From contig CANKYU010000005.1 of the NCBI GenBank assembly GCA_947488295.1, forward strand, positions 310,001 to 374,000: a stretch of DNA of 64,000 bases, written 5' to 3'. Position numbers and translations under genes: made by a program. The stretch is from an uncultured Anderseniella sp. (GTDB lineage: Bacteria > Pseudomonadota > Alphaproteobacteria > Rhizobiales > Aestuariivirgaceae). This document shows positions 53,645 to 61,844 of the stretch, in pieces. The notes under the pieces were generated by a model. It searched no databases, was not told the DNA's origin, and worked only from the letters and a program-made list of their open reading frames with translations. How positions within the stretch are numbered: position 1 is the first letter of the stretch; each line of letters opens with the position of its first letter.

Positions 53645-54031
53645 ATGAACATTGGAAAGATAGCCAAGCAGGCAGACTTGCCGACCAAAACCGTGCGTTA
53701 TTATGCCGACATCGGCCTGGTGACGCCGTCGGGAAGGTCGAGCGCAGGGTATCGCGTCTATACCGAGGTCGAACTCAACAAGCTGCGATTCGTGCGCAGC
53801 GCCAGATCATTCGGTTTCACGGTTGAAGAATGCCGCGAACTGCTGGGGCTTTACGAGGACCGCGACCGGTCCAGCCGTGACGTCAAGCGCATGGCCCTGC
53901 AACGGATCCGCGAAATCGAGGACAAGATGGTCGAGCTGCAGACCCTGCATGACGAACTCTCCAGGCTGGCAGCGTCCTGCCGTGGCGACGACCGGGCCGA
54001 TTGCCCGATACTGACTGGACTTTCCAAATGA
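53645..54031 (+). CDS. cueR: Copper-responsive MerR-family regulator CueR
   Basis: A 128-residue regulator. The winged helix begins MNIGKIAKQADLPTKTVRYY; the dimerisation helix spans about 80-110. Cys112 and Cys120 in SCRGDDRADCPIL match the Cu(I)-binding pair at the same positions in E. coli CueR, and Ser77 in RSSRD matches the residue typical of monovalent-metal sensors. The ATG at 53645 has AGG just upstream and gives the family start. Its stop overlaps the next ATG (ATGA). The divergent CueR promoter lies upstream. Confidence 0.92.
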   Translation: MNIGKIAKQADLPTKTVRYYADIGLVTPSGRSSAGYRVYTEVELNKLRFVRSARSFGFTVEECRELLGLYEDRDRSSRDVKRMALQRIREIEDKMVELQTLHDELSRLAASCRGDDRADCPILTGLSK

Positions 54032-54933
54032 CTGTGCAAGGCGCGTTTAAGGTGCGGAAACTGACGGGCCATATCGGTGCCGAAATTTCCGGCATCGAGC
54101 TGAGCAAGGCCATCCCGGAGGCCGACAAGGCCGCGTTGCGTGATTGCCTGGCCCGATATCAGGTCATCTTCTTTCGTGATCAGCATCTGGACCTGCAGCA
54201 GCAGAAAACCGTGACGGAAATATTCGGCCCTGCCCTGCAACTGCCCTATGTCACCGCCATGGACAGCGAACCGGAAGTGATCCGTGTCTACAAGGGCGCT
54301 GACGAGAAAGGCGGCGTGTTCGGCGGTGACTGGCATTCGGATTTCAGTTTTCTCGAACGGCCACCCTCAGGTTCGGTTCTGAACGCCCATACGCTGCCGC
54401 CCCATGGCGGGGACACACTGTGGGCCAGCCAGGCTGCCGCATGGGATGCCTTGCCGGCCCCACTGCAGGAATTGCTGCTTGGCCGCGATGCGATCCATGT
54501 CGGCAAGCCTTATGGCGTGAAGTGGGCGCCACCGGTCAATGAGCAGTCCGGGGCCGGCATAAAGATGTCCCGGGGCGACCCGACCGCCGATGAGGAAAGG
54601 AGGCATCCTGCCGTTTTGCAGAACCCCGTGTCCGGCCGGCGCATGCTGTACCTGAACCCGACATATGTCACCCGGCTCGACGGGTTGAGCGAAGCTGAAA
54701 GCGCGCCCCTGCTCGACCAGATACAACGCCATGTCACCCGGCCCGAATTCTGCATACGCCATTCGTGGACGCCGGGCACCATCGCAGTATGGGACAACCT
54801 GGCGACCCAGCATTATGCAGTGAACGACTATCAGGGCCATGAACGGCTGATGTACCGGACGACATTTTCCGGAATGTCGCCGCGTGCAATGGCAGCAATA
54901 CCGGAGAAACCCGGGCAGGCAGCAGCGGAATAA
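54028..54933 (+). CDS. TauD/TfdA family 2-oxoglutarate-dependent dioxygenase
   Basis: A 301-residue Fe(II)/2-oxoglutarate oxygenase. The facial triad appears in GDWHSDFSFLERPP (HxD) and WDNLATQHYAVNDYQGH (distal His); the 2OG-binding Arg is in LMYRTTFSG. GHIGAEISGIELSKAI at the N-terminus is typical of the family. Taurine, alkylsulfonate or aryloxy substrates are all possible. The start overlaps the cueR stop (ATGA at 54028-54031), so it is translationally coupled to the copper regulator, an unusual partnership. Confidence 0.88.
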   Translation: MTVQGAFKVRKLTGHIGAEISGIELSKAIPEADKAALRDCLARYQVIFFRDQHLDLQQQKTVTEIFGPALQLPYVTAMDSEPEVIRVYKGADEKGGVFGGDWHSDFSFLERPPSGSVLNAHTLPPHGGDTLWASQAAAWDALPAPLQELLLGRDAIHVGKPYGVKWAPPVNEQSGAGIKMSRGDPTADEERRHPAVLQNPVSGRRMLYLNPTYVTRLDGLSEAESAPLLDQIQRHVTRPEFCIRHSWTPGTIAVWDNLATQHYAVNDYQGHERLMYRTTFSGMSPRAMAAIPEKPGQAAAE

Positions 54934-54980
54934 CTCAATTTCCTTGACCGCCGCCCGCTTCTGCCGCACACACCGCGCCC

Positions 54981-56315
54981 ATGACCCAGACAACACATCC
55001 GCCCGTTCCCACCATTGGTCTCGTTTCCCTAGGCTGCCCGAAAGCGCTGGTCGATTCGGAACGTATCCTGACCCAGCTTCGCGCAGAGGGTTATGTGATC
55101 TCGCCGGACTATGATGGTGCCGATGCGGTAATCGTGAACACCTGCGGCTTTCTGGATTCAGCCAAGGCGGAAAGCCTTGCCGCCATTGGCGAGGCAGTGA
55201 AGGAGAACGGCAAGGTCATCGTAACCGGTTGCATGGGCAAGGACGCTGACACCATTCAGGCGGCTCATCCCCAGGTTCTGGCCGTCACTGGCCCGCAGCA
55301 GTACGATGCCGTCGTCGGCGCCGTGCATGATGCCGTACCGCCGGTTCATGATCCCAAGTTCGACCTGGTGCCGGATCAGGGGTTGCGCCTGACGCCCAAA
55401 CATTACGCGTACCTGAAGATTTCCGAGGGCTGCAATAACCGCTGTTCTTTCTGCATCATTCCGTCCCTGCGCGGCGATCTTGCGTCACGCCCCATGGCAT
55501 CTGTCCTGTATGAAGCTGAGCGCCTGGTGAAGGCTGGTACGAAAGAGCTGCTGGTGATCAGCCAGGACACATCGGCCTACGGCATGGATATCAAGTACGC
55601 CGAGAGCAAGTATCGCGGCCGTGACGTGAAGGCGAAGTTCATCGATATGGCGCGTGAACTGGGTGACCTGGGCGCCTGGGTCCGGTTGCACTATGTCTAC
55701 CCCTACCCGCACGTGGATGACGCCATTGAGCTGATGGCGGACGGCAAGGTACTGCCCTATCTCGACATCCCGTTTCAGCATGCTGCGCCCGGGGTGTTGA
55801 AAAACATGCGCCGCCCGGCAAATCAGGAAAAGGTGCTGGAACGCATTCACAGATGGCGCCGGACCTGTCCCGACCTCGCCATCCGTTCCACATTCATCGT
55901 CGGTTTTCCCGGAGAGACAGAAGAGGATTTTGAGTATCTTCTGCAGTGGATGCGCGAGGCGAGAATAGAACGTGCAGGGTGTTTCAAGTACGAGCATGTC
56001 GATGGCGCGAAAGCCAATGAACTGCCCGGAGCCGTTGCGCCGGACATCATGGAAGACCGGTGGCATAGGTTCATGGCCGCGCAGGCGGACATATCGGCTG
56101 AGATCATGGCGTCGAAGGTAGGCCGTGAAATTGACGTACTGATTGACGACGTTGACATCGAGGAAGGCGAGGCCATTGGCCGGTCGGTCTGGGATGCGCC
56201 GGAGATTGACGGCAATGTGTTTTTGCCAAACGAAACCGATCTGAAGTCAGGTGATATGGTTCGGGCCAGGATCGTTGATGCAGAAGAGTATGATCTGGTC
56301 GGCGAGCTGGTCTGA
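54981..56315 (+). CDS. rimO: Ribosomal protein S12 methylthiotransferase RimO
   Basis: A 444-residue radical-SAM enzyme that methylthiolates Asp89 of ribosomal protein S12. The N-terminal MTTase cluster uses Cys in LGCPKALVDSE, VNTCGFLDS and TGCMGKD. The radical-SAM cluster motif is CNNRCSFC (about 151-158). A C-terminal TRAM domain (about 375-440) contains VLIDDVDIEEGEAIGRSVW. It lies 47 bases after the dioxygenase gene. Confidence 0.94.
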   Translation: MTQTTHPPVPTIGLVSLGCPKALVDSERILTQLRAEGYVISPDYDGADAVIVNTCGFLDSAKAESLAAIGEAVKENGKVIVTGCMGKDADTIQAAHPQVLAVTGPQQYDAVVGAVHDAVPPVHDPKFDLVPDQGLRLTPKHYAYLKISEGCNNRCSFCIIPSLRGDLASRPMASVLYEAERLVKAGTKELLVISQDTSAYGMDIKYAESKYRGRDVKAKFIDMARELGDLGAWVRLHYVYPYPHVDDAIELMADGKVLPYLDIPFQHAAPGVLKNMRRPANQEKVLERIHRWRRTCPDLAIRSTFIVGFPGETEEDFEYLLQWMREARIERAGCFKYEHVDGAKANELPGAVAPDIMEDRWHRFMAAQADISAEIMASKVGREIDVLIDDVDIEEGEAIGRSVWDAPEIDGNVFLPNETDLKSGDMVRARIVDAEEYDLVGELV

Positions 56316-56362
56316 CCGACTCCCGGCAGAGCCTGCGCAAACCAACCCTTTACGGAGCCAGG

Positions 56363-56731
56363 ATGACACTTGAGGAATACAACACCTATTGCGCATCACT
56401 GACCGCCACGACCCATGTCGTGCAATGGGGCGGAGCGCATGTCTGGAAGGTGGGCGGCAAGGTATTTGCTGTAGCCGGCTGGAGCAAGGATGACACCTTT
56501 GCCGTCACGTTCAAGGTTTCCGACCTCGCATATGAAATCCTCAAGGAGCAGCCCGGTCTGCGGCCCGCGCCTTATCTTGCATCACGCGGCATGAAGTGGA
56601 TCCAGCACTACGCCCAACCGGGTCTCGATGATGCCGGACTTAAGGACTACATCGCTGAATCTCACAAGATCGTTGCCATGGGCCTGACCAGGAAACTGCA
56701 GCGTGAACTTGGTGTGGGCAGCGCAGCCTGA
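56363..56731 (+). CDS. MmcQ/YjbR family protein
   Basis: A 122-residue small protein. LTATTHVVQWGGAHVWKVGG, KVFAVAGWSKDDTFAVTFK and LRPAPYLASRGMKWIQ match the MmcQ/YjbR family, whose CyaY-like fold suggests DNA binding; the function is not settled. It follows rimO by 47 bases on the same strand and could be co-transcribed. Its stop is five bases from the convergent gene. Confidence 0.88.
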   Translation: MTLEEYNTYCASLTATTHVVQWGGAHVWKVGGKVFAVAGWSKDDTFAVTFKVSDLAYEILKEQPGLRPAPYLASRGMKWIQHYAQPGLDDAGLKDYIAESHKIVAMGLTRKLQRELGVGSAA

Positions 56732-56736
56732 CCGGG

Positions 56737-57141
56737 TTACTTTGCCGCCCGGACGATCTTGTCCTCTGTTTGCTTGGTGATCTTGTCGTATTCCTGCAAC
56801 TGGGTTGGTGTCAGCACCTTTGCAAGCGCGTTGCGCTCGTCGCGCGCCGCCGACTGAAGTGGGCCACTGGCCTTCATCAACAGGGACATTTTCGGCGTTG
56901 CGGATTTGCGGATCCCGTATTTTCGGAAGATCTTGTTAAAGCGAGCGTTGGACTTGCGCATGATCCGTTTCACCTTGCGCCGCTGGCTCCCGGTCATCTT
57001 GATCTTGCGCTCAAAACCGGAATCGTAAATTGAAGCGGCTTGAGCGGGCTGGACAGCCACGGTCGGCACACTGATGGCAACAACTCCTGCTGCCAGTAAA
57101 ACACCGGTAAATGCACCGCGAAAACAGTTGTGAAATTTCAT
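56737..57141 (-). CDS. Secreted basic protein of unknown function
   Basis: A 134-residue protein with a signal peptide (FTGVLLAAGVVAISVPTVAV, cleavage near AQA-A). The mature part is very basic (KIKMTGSQRRKVKRIMRKSN) and helical, with LMKASGPLQSAARDERNALA and LTPTQLQEYDKITKQTE. The LTPxQ wording recalls Spy/CpxP periplasmic chaperones and other LTxxQ-motif proteins, but only one such motif is present and I leave it unassigned. Confidence 0.7.
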   Translation of the reverse strand: MKFHNCFRGAFTGVLLAAGVVAISVPTVAVQPAQAASIYDSGFERKIKMTGSQRRKVKRIMRKSNARFNKIFRKYGIRKSATPKMSLLMKASGPLQSAARDERNALAKVLTPTQLQEYDKITKQTEDKIVRAAK

Positions 57142-57195
57142 CTGGAATCATGCCCCTTGTTAAAACCAGCGCCGTCCGCTTACGCGATCAGATCA

Positions 57196-57216
57196 TTGAC
57201 CAACAATAGTGGTCAA
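57196..57216. promoter_or_regulatory. Palindrome upstream of the secreted basic protein gene
   Basis: TTGACCA (57196-57202) and TGGTCAA (57210-57216) form perfect 7-base arms around ACAATAG. It lies about 55 bases above the start of the basic protein gene on the minus strand. No T-run follows on either strand, so an operator is more likely than a terminator. The binding protein is unknown. Confidence 0.45.
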
Positions 57217-57305
57217 ATCAAAGTTCGGGCTGTGACACAGATTTCCGACAAGTGTGACTTTTTTGCATCAGGTCGCGTAACGGCAATCGGCAGCAAAAAC
57301 ACAAC

Positions 57306-58838
57306 CTACAGTGGAATGTTGTCGTGCTTCTTCCACGGATTTTCGACCTGCTTGTTACGCAGCATGTTCAGCGCACGCGAGATACGCCGGCGGGTTGCAT
57401 TGGGCATGATGACTTCGTCAATGTATCCGCGTTCTGCCGCCACGAACGGATTGGCGAAACGGTCCTCATAGTCCTTCGTGCGCTGGGCAATCTTGTCCTT
57501 GTCGTCCAATTCCGAGCGATAAATGATCTCCGCGGCCCCTTTCGGGCCCATAACGGCTATTTCGGCTGTCGGCCAGGCGTAGTTCACATCGCCGCGAATA
57601 TGCTTTGAACTCATCACGTCATAGGCGCCGCCATATGCCTTGCGGGTGATGACGGTCACCTTGGGGACCGTTGCTTCGGCATAGGCAAACAACAGCTTCG
57701 CGCCATGCTTGATCAGCCCGCCATACTCCTGATCAGTTCCAGGCAGGAAGCCGGGCACATCCACGAAGGTCACCAGCGGAATATTGAAACAATCACAGAA
57801 GCGAACGAAGCGGGCCGCCTTGCGGCTGGCGTCACTATCCAGCACCCCTGCCAGCACCATTGGCTGATTCGCGATGATGCCCACCGTGTGACCTTCGACA
57901 CGGGCAAACCCCACAACAATGTTTTTTGCATGGGCTTCCTGAATTTCGAAAAAATCTCCCTCATCAACCGTCTTGTGGATCAATTCCTTGATGTCATAAG
58001 GCTGGTTGGGGTTGGCCGGTATAAGGGTATCGAGTGAGCTGTCCAGCCGTTCCCCATCATCATCGGTTGGCACATCGGGTGCGTCTTCAGTGTTGGACGC
58101 CGGCAGGAAATCAATCAGCCTGCGCATCTGCAACAGGGCCTCGACATCATTTTCATAGCCCTTGTCGGCCACCGACGATTTTACGGCGTGCACCGATGCA
58201 CCACCGAGATCCTCAGCCGTCACGGTTTCATTGGTCACGGTCTTCACCACGTCCGGTCCGGTGACAAACATGTAGCTGGTATCCTTCACCATGAAGATGA
58301 AGTCGGTCATCGCCGGTGAATACACATCGCCGCCCGCACATGGCCCCATGATCACCGAAATCTGCGGAATGACACCGGAAGCCATCACATTGCGCTGGAA
58401 CACTTCGCCATATCCGCCAAGTGCGGCCACACCTTCCTGGATGCGCGCGCCGCCTGCATCAAACAGGCCGATGATCGGCGCCCGGTTCTGCAGCGCCATA
58501 TCCTGAATCTTGGTAATCTTCTTCGCATGCGCCTCTGACAGCGATCCGCCAAACACCGTAAAATCCTTGGCGAACAGATACACCGTGCGCCCGTTGACGG
58601 TGCCCCAGCCGGTCACGACACCATCGCCTGGAATTTTCTGATCCTGCATGCCGAAATCGGAACAGCGATGTTCGACAAACATGTCGAACTCCTCGAACGA
58701 GCCTTCGTCGAGCAACAGGTCGATGCGTTCGCGCGCCGTCAGTTTTCCCCGCTTGTGCTGTGCTTCGATACGGCGTTCGCCGCCACCAAGACGAGCCACG
58801 TCACGGCGCTGCTGAAGTTGGTTGAGAATATCCTGCAT
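57306..58838 (-). CDS. pccB: Propionyl-CoA carboxylase beta subunit (carboxyltransferase)
   Basis: A 510-residue carboxyltransferase. Both crotonase-type halves are visible: SEAHAKKITKIQDMALQNRA, FDAGGARIQEGVAALGGYGE, IMGPCAGGDVYSPAMTDFIF in the N half and GFLPGTDQEYGGLIKHGAKL, RKAYGGAYDVMSSKHIRGD in the C half. FEEFDMFVEHR near the N-terminus and IDEVIMPNATRRRISRAL at the end are typical of PccB. The start at 58838 (MQDILNQL) fits the family; the upstream frame does not. It partners PccA, 6.7 kb away. Confidence 0.93.
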   Translation of the reverse strand: MQDILNQLQQRRDVARLGGGERRIEAQHKRGKLTARERIDLLLDEGSFEEFDMFVEHRCSDFGMQDQKIPGDGVVTGWGTVNGRTVYLFAKDFTVFGGSLSEAHAKKITKIQDMALQNRAPIIGLFDAGGARIQEGVAALGGYGEVFQRNVMASGVIPQISVIMGPCAGGDVYSPAMTDFIFMVKDTSYMFVTGPDVVKTVTNETVTAEDLGGASVHAVKSSVADKGYENDVEALLQMRRLIDFLPASNTEDAPDVPTDDDGERLDSSLDTLIPANPNQPYDIKELIHKTVDEGDFFEIQEAHAKNIVVGFARVEGHTVGIIANQPMVLAGVLDSDASRKAARFVRFCDCFNIPLVTFVDVPGFLPGTDQEYGGLIKHGAKLLFAYAEATVPKVTVITRKAYGGAYDVMSSKHIRGDVNYAWPTAEIAVMGPKGAAEIIYRSELDDKDKIAQRTKDYEDRFANPFVAAERGYIDEVIMPNATRRRISRALNMLRNKQVENPWKKHDNIPL

Positions 58839-58884
58839 GTCAAAATCCCCTGCCCTGAACGGCGATTGTTCGAAGTGTTCTATC

Positions 58885-58906
58885 ACTTGCCTGCAGCAAG
58901 GCAAGT
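58885..58906. promoter_or_regulatory. Palindrome between the ATP12 operon and pccB
   Basis: ACTTGCC (58885-58891) and GGCAAGT (58900-58906) form perfect arms around TGCAGCAA, 47 bases above the pccB start. The TTGC...GCAA wording recalls sites for short-chain fatty acyl regulators (PccR/ScfR), which bind TTTGCAAA-type elements near pccB. The match is not exact. No T-run is present, so termination is less likely. Confidence 0.45.
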
Positions 58907-58944
58907 CGTACCTTTGGCCACTAACAACCCGGTCAGGGCAATAC

Positions 58945-59697
58945 TCAACACATCGCCAGGAACTGAATGGTTGCGTCGAAATCCAGTTTGCGGGCCGCAC
59001 GGCGGGCTTCCGCTTCCTCGTCGCTGCCCCATTGTTCAATCTGCCAGTCTTCATCGGCATGCGCCGCGGCCCAGGCCGCTTCGCCCGACAACGCACCTGC
59101 CGCTGTCATCATGGCCATAAGGGTCGAGCCGGTAAGCGTTGCAATGTTGTGAATTGCCGTCAGCCGGAACTCGTCTTCTGCAGTCAATGCCCCGGAGATG
59201 GCGGCAAGTGCCTCCTCCGGTTGTGTGTGATGCACAATGCCCTCCACACAGATGAAGCGAACGCCATGCGTGGCTTTCACCCAGTCGAGAACCTGATCCC
59301 AGTGCTTTGCCTGGCGGGTCACCAGCGGATCCGGTGTAGCTGCCCGATAACAAACCAGATCACTGCCTGCGAAATCCCGAAGTTCAGAGACGATACGCGC
59401 TTCATCATCACGCACTCTGTCAACGGCGGTGTTTGCCAGCCGGGAGACGATCATGGTTGACGGGTCAATGTGGGTGTCCTGGGCATCCCACTCCGCCGCG
59501 ATTGCATCCGCCATGTCGCGCGACGGTACTGCGAAAGTGCGCTTGAGCGGGGTTTTGACAATGCGCCCGTCGAGCCGGATATCAAAGCCCGCGTCGTTTT
59601 CGCCAACCTCCACCTGCTTGTAGAAACGCTTGGGCAGGTTTCGGTCAATGCGCGCCGTCAGCAGGCGCCTGGCCCGTTCATCCTTGGTTTCAGTCAT
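58945..59697 (-). CDS. ATP12-family F1-ATPase assembly chaperone
   Basis: A 250-residue soluble protein. RFYKQVEVGENDAGFDIRLD, GRIVKTPLKRTFAVPSRDMA and AEWDAQDTHIDPSTMIVSRL match ATP12, which binds the F1 alpha subunit before assembly in mitochondria and alphaproteobacteria. The end EQWGSDEEAEARRAARKLDF is also typical. It is the last gene of a four-gene overlap chain (crcB, rluC, HAD, ATP12), with its ATG overlapping the HAD stop. Confidence 0.9.
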   Translation of the reverse strand: MTETKDERARRLLTARIDRNLPKRFYKQVEVGENDAGFDIRLDGRIVKTPLKRTFAVPSRDMADAIAAEWDAQDTHIDPSTMIVSRLANTAVDRVRDDEARIVSELRDFAGSDLVCYRAATPDPLVTRQAKHWDQVLDWVKATHGVRFICVEGIVHHTQPEEALAAISGALTAEDEFRLTAIHNIATLTGSTLMAMMTAAGALSGEAAWAAAHADEDWQIEQWGSDEEAEARRAARKLDFDATIQFLAMC

Positions 59698-60365
59698 GAA
59701 TTTCCGCTCAGATAACCGTGAATTGAAGCCTCCAACTGATTGTATTCATGCAATATATCATGGGCCCCCGACGAGACCAGTTCATCAACAGGATGATACC
59801 CCCAGGAAACTCCTATTGCCCCCACACCTGCATTGCGTGCCATGGCCATGTCATAGGTGGTATCACCGACCATGACAGTATTACCAAGCTCAACTCCGGT
59901 TTCCGAGACCGCCTGGTGTATCATGGCAGGATGGGGTTTCGACGGAGCATCATCGGCCGTCTGAATAGAGGCGAAGTAGCCATGCATGCCTTCGCGGTCA
60001 ATCATTGCCCGCACGCCTCGTTGCGATTTGCCGGTGGCAATTGCCATGATGACATCATCCATGGCGTGATACCGATCCAGTACTTCACGGCAACCGTCAT
60101 ACAAGGGCTCCTTGTGTGCCTCGGTGGCGCGCAGATACTGAAAGGCGTTCTTGTACCCCTCCGTCAGTCTTTCGTGTTGTCCGGCATCGCCTTCAGGAAA
60201 CAACACCTGCATGACCTGCGGCAGGGACAATCCGACGATTGACAATGTCGCCTCACGCCCCGGCCACGGCAATTCTTCCCGTTCGAATGCAAACTGCATG
60301 GATCGCACGATGTTGTGCTGGCTATCAACCAGCGTGCCGTCGCAGTCAAATACAATCAGTTTCAC
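59694..60365 (-). CDS. HAD-family phosphatase (phosphoglycolate phosphatase-like)
   Basis: A 223-residue HAD hydrolase. Motif I is VFDCDGTLVDSQHN, motif II is the Thr in IATGKSQRG, the conserved Lys is in PSKPHPAM and motif IV is VMVGDTTYDMAMA. The four-helix cap (about 20-80) fits subfamily IA, as in phosphoglycolate phosphatase and pyrophosphatase PpaX. It is flanked by ATGA overlaps on both sides. Substrate unknown. Confidence 0.88.
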   Translation of the reverse strand: MKLIVFDCDGTLVDSQHNIVRSMQFAFEREELPWPGREATLSIVGLSLPQVMQVLFPEGDAGQHERLTEGYKNAFQYLRATEAHKEPLYDGCREVLDRYHAMDDVIMAIATGKSQRGVRAMIDREGMHGYFASIQTADDAPSKPHPAMIHQAVSETGVELGNTVMVGDTTYDMAMARNAGVGAIGVSWGYHPVDELVSSGAHDILHEYNQLEASIHGYLSGNS

Positions 60366-61384
60366 GTTTCGTATTCCTCGCCCGCCTCGGGCACATCATA
60401 TTGTTCCGGATCAAAACCGCATGTGGTCATGCTCTCGCGCATATGACCCGGGACCGGTGCGCTCACATCCACAGTGCCGCCCTTCGGGTGTGGAAACGTC
60501 ACCCGGCGGGCATGCAGGTGCAGCTTGTGGGCAAAGCCCTCGTCTTTTTCCTCGCCACTGCCGTCATGTTCAAGGTGGCCATATTTCGGATCCCCGATAA
60601 TCGGGTGACCGATCATCTGCATGTGCACGCGCAACTGGTGCTGGCGACCGGTGACAGGCTTCAGCGATACCCAGGCAACAGACGGCGGCGCCTTGTCGAT
60701 CACCGCGTAGTGGGTCATGGCCTTCTGCGCGCCATCCTGTTTCAAGTTCCTGGCGACCTGAACCTTTTCTTCGCCAGGACCGCCGGCCTTGACCAGCGGC
60801 TTGTCGATCACGCCCTGTTCCGGCCTCGGCACGCCGGACACCAGGGCCCAGTAGATCTTGCGCACCGAACGGGTCTGAAACATCTTGCCCAGCGCGGTTG
60901 CCATCGATCGTGTCTTGGCAATCACCAGCACGCCGGAGGTGTCACGGTCGAGCCGATGCACCAGACGTGGCCGATCATAAAGGTCAGCTGCCAGGCCCTG
61001 CAGCAATCCGTCAATGTGTTTGGTGGTCCGCGAACCGCCCTGTACCGCCAGGCCTGCCGGCTTGTTCAGCACATAAAGATGCTTGTCTTCAAACAGCACC
61101 AGGGACTGGAAGTATGCCTTGTCATGTGCACTCAGGGGTTTGGCCTTTGGCGGACCGTCCTGACCGGCCGCGGCTTCCAGATTTATCGGCGGAACGCGAA
61201 TTGTCTGACCGGGCAACAGCCGCTCATTGGCCTTCACCCGCCCGCCATCGACACGGACCTGGCCGGTGCGCAGCAGTTTGGACAAACGGCCGTGCGACAC
61301 CTGCGGAAAATGCACCTTGAACCAGCGGTCAAGCCGCATGCCGTCTTCGTCACCCTTGACCGAAATCTGCTTTACGCCACTCAT
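60362..61384 (-). CDS. 23S rRNA pseudouridine synthase, RluC/RluA family
   Basis: A 340-residue enzyme. An S4 RNA-binding domain (about 14-75, RLDRWFKVHFPQVSHGRLSK) precedes the RluA catalytic domain. The catalytic Asp is in RLVHRLDRDTSGVLVIAK (HRLDxDTSG). KPVTGRQHQLRVHMQMIGHP is a further family motif. RluC modifies U955, U2504 and U2580 in E. coli; which site this one modifies cannot be told. It is in the crcB-to-ATP12 chain. Confidence 0.9.
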   Translation of the reverse strand: MSGVKQISVKGDEDGMRLDRWFKVHFPQVSHGRLSKLLRTGQVRVDGGRVKANERLLPGQTIRVPPINLEAAAGQDGPPKAKPLSAHDKAYFQSLVLFEDKHLYVLNKPAGLAVQGGSRTTKHIDGLLQGLAADLYDRPRLVHRLDRDTSGVLVIAKTRSMATALGKMFQTRSVRKIYWALVSGVPRPEQGVIDKPLVKAGGPGEEKVQVARNLKQDGAQKAMTHYAVIDKAPPSVAWVSLKPVTGRQHQLRVHMQMIGHPIIGDPKYGHLEHDGSGEEKDEGFAHKLHLHARRVTFPHPKGGTVDVSAPVPGHMRESMTTCGFDPEQYDVPEAGEEYET

Positions 61385-61761
61385 TGCAACACCGTTCTTG
61401 CCAGATAGAGCCCGGCAAATACGGCCAGCAGCGACAGCACAACCGAACCGCCTGCATACCCGAATGCCAGGCCATACTCCTTGCGCTCATAGAGTGACGC
61501 GAAATCCAGCGAAAAGGCTGAGAACGTCGTGAAACCGCCAAGAATGCCGGTTGTCAGGAATATCCGCATTTCCTGTGACGTGTTCCAGGCCAGCGCCATC
61601 ACGGCAATCAGCAGCCCCATCACGAACGAACCGGCGATGTTGACGATCATTGTGCCCCACGGGAGGCCATGACCGACCAGCTTCGGTGTCGTGATATTCA
61701 CACCATAGCGCGCGGCTGCACCAATTGCGCCGCCAAGGGCTGCATAGAGAAACATTGTCAT
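61381..61761 (-). CDS. crcB: Fluoride channel CrcB/Fluc
   Basis: A 126-residue four-helix membrane protein. GAAARYGVN, GTMIVNIAGSFVMGLL and TTGILGGFTTFSAFSLD are the family hallmarks: the Asn of the pore, and the FTTFS region with the Phe box. It should work as a dual-topology dimer exporting fluoride. It starts the ATGA-linked chain to rluC. No fluoride riboswitch pattern is visible upstream. Confidence 0.92.
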   Translation of the reverse strand: MTMFLYAALGGAIGAAARYGVNITTPKLVGHGLPWGTMIVNIAGSFVMGLLIAVMALAWNTSQEMRIFLTTGILGGFTTFSAFSLDFASLYERKEYGLAFGYAGGSVVLSLLAVFAGLYLARTVLQ

Positions 61762-61825
61762 GGCAGCGAGGTATACTCACGCGCAACCATAACCGCAACA
61801 ATCCTCTGGACGGCTCAAGGCGTCC

Positions 61826-61844
61826 ATGTAAAAACCCTTCACAT
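61826..61844. promoter_or_regulatory. Inverted ATGTRAA half-sites over the tetR start
   Basis: ATGTAAA (61826-61832) and TTCACAT (61838-61844) face each other across five bases and overlap the start codon of the TetR gene. The same half-site wording appears before DUF2852 at 62590-62621. This suggests autoregulation (inference). Confidence 0.45.

Noticed and set aside
61762..61842. Fluoride riboswitch before crcB
   Set aside because: The 80-base gap to tetR holds no sequence resembling the crcB motif that I can recognise, and the crcB leader is too short to contain both that and a promoter.
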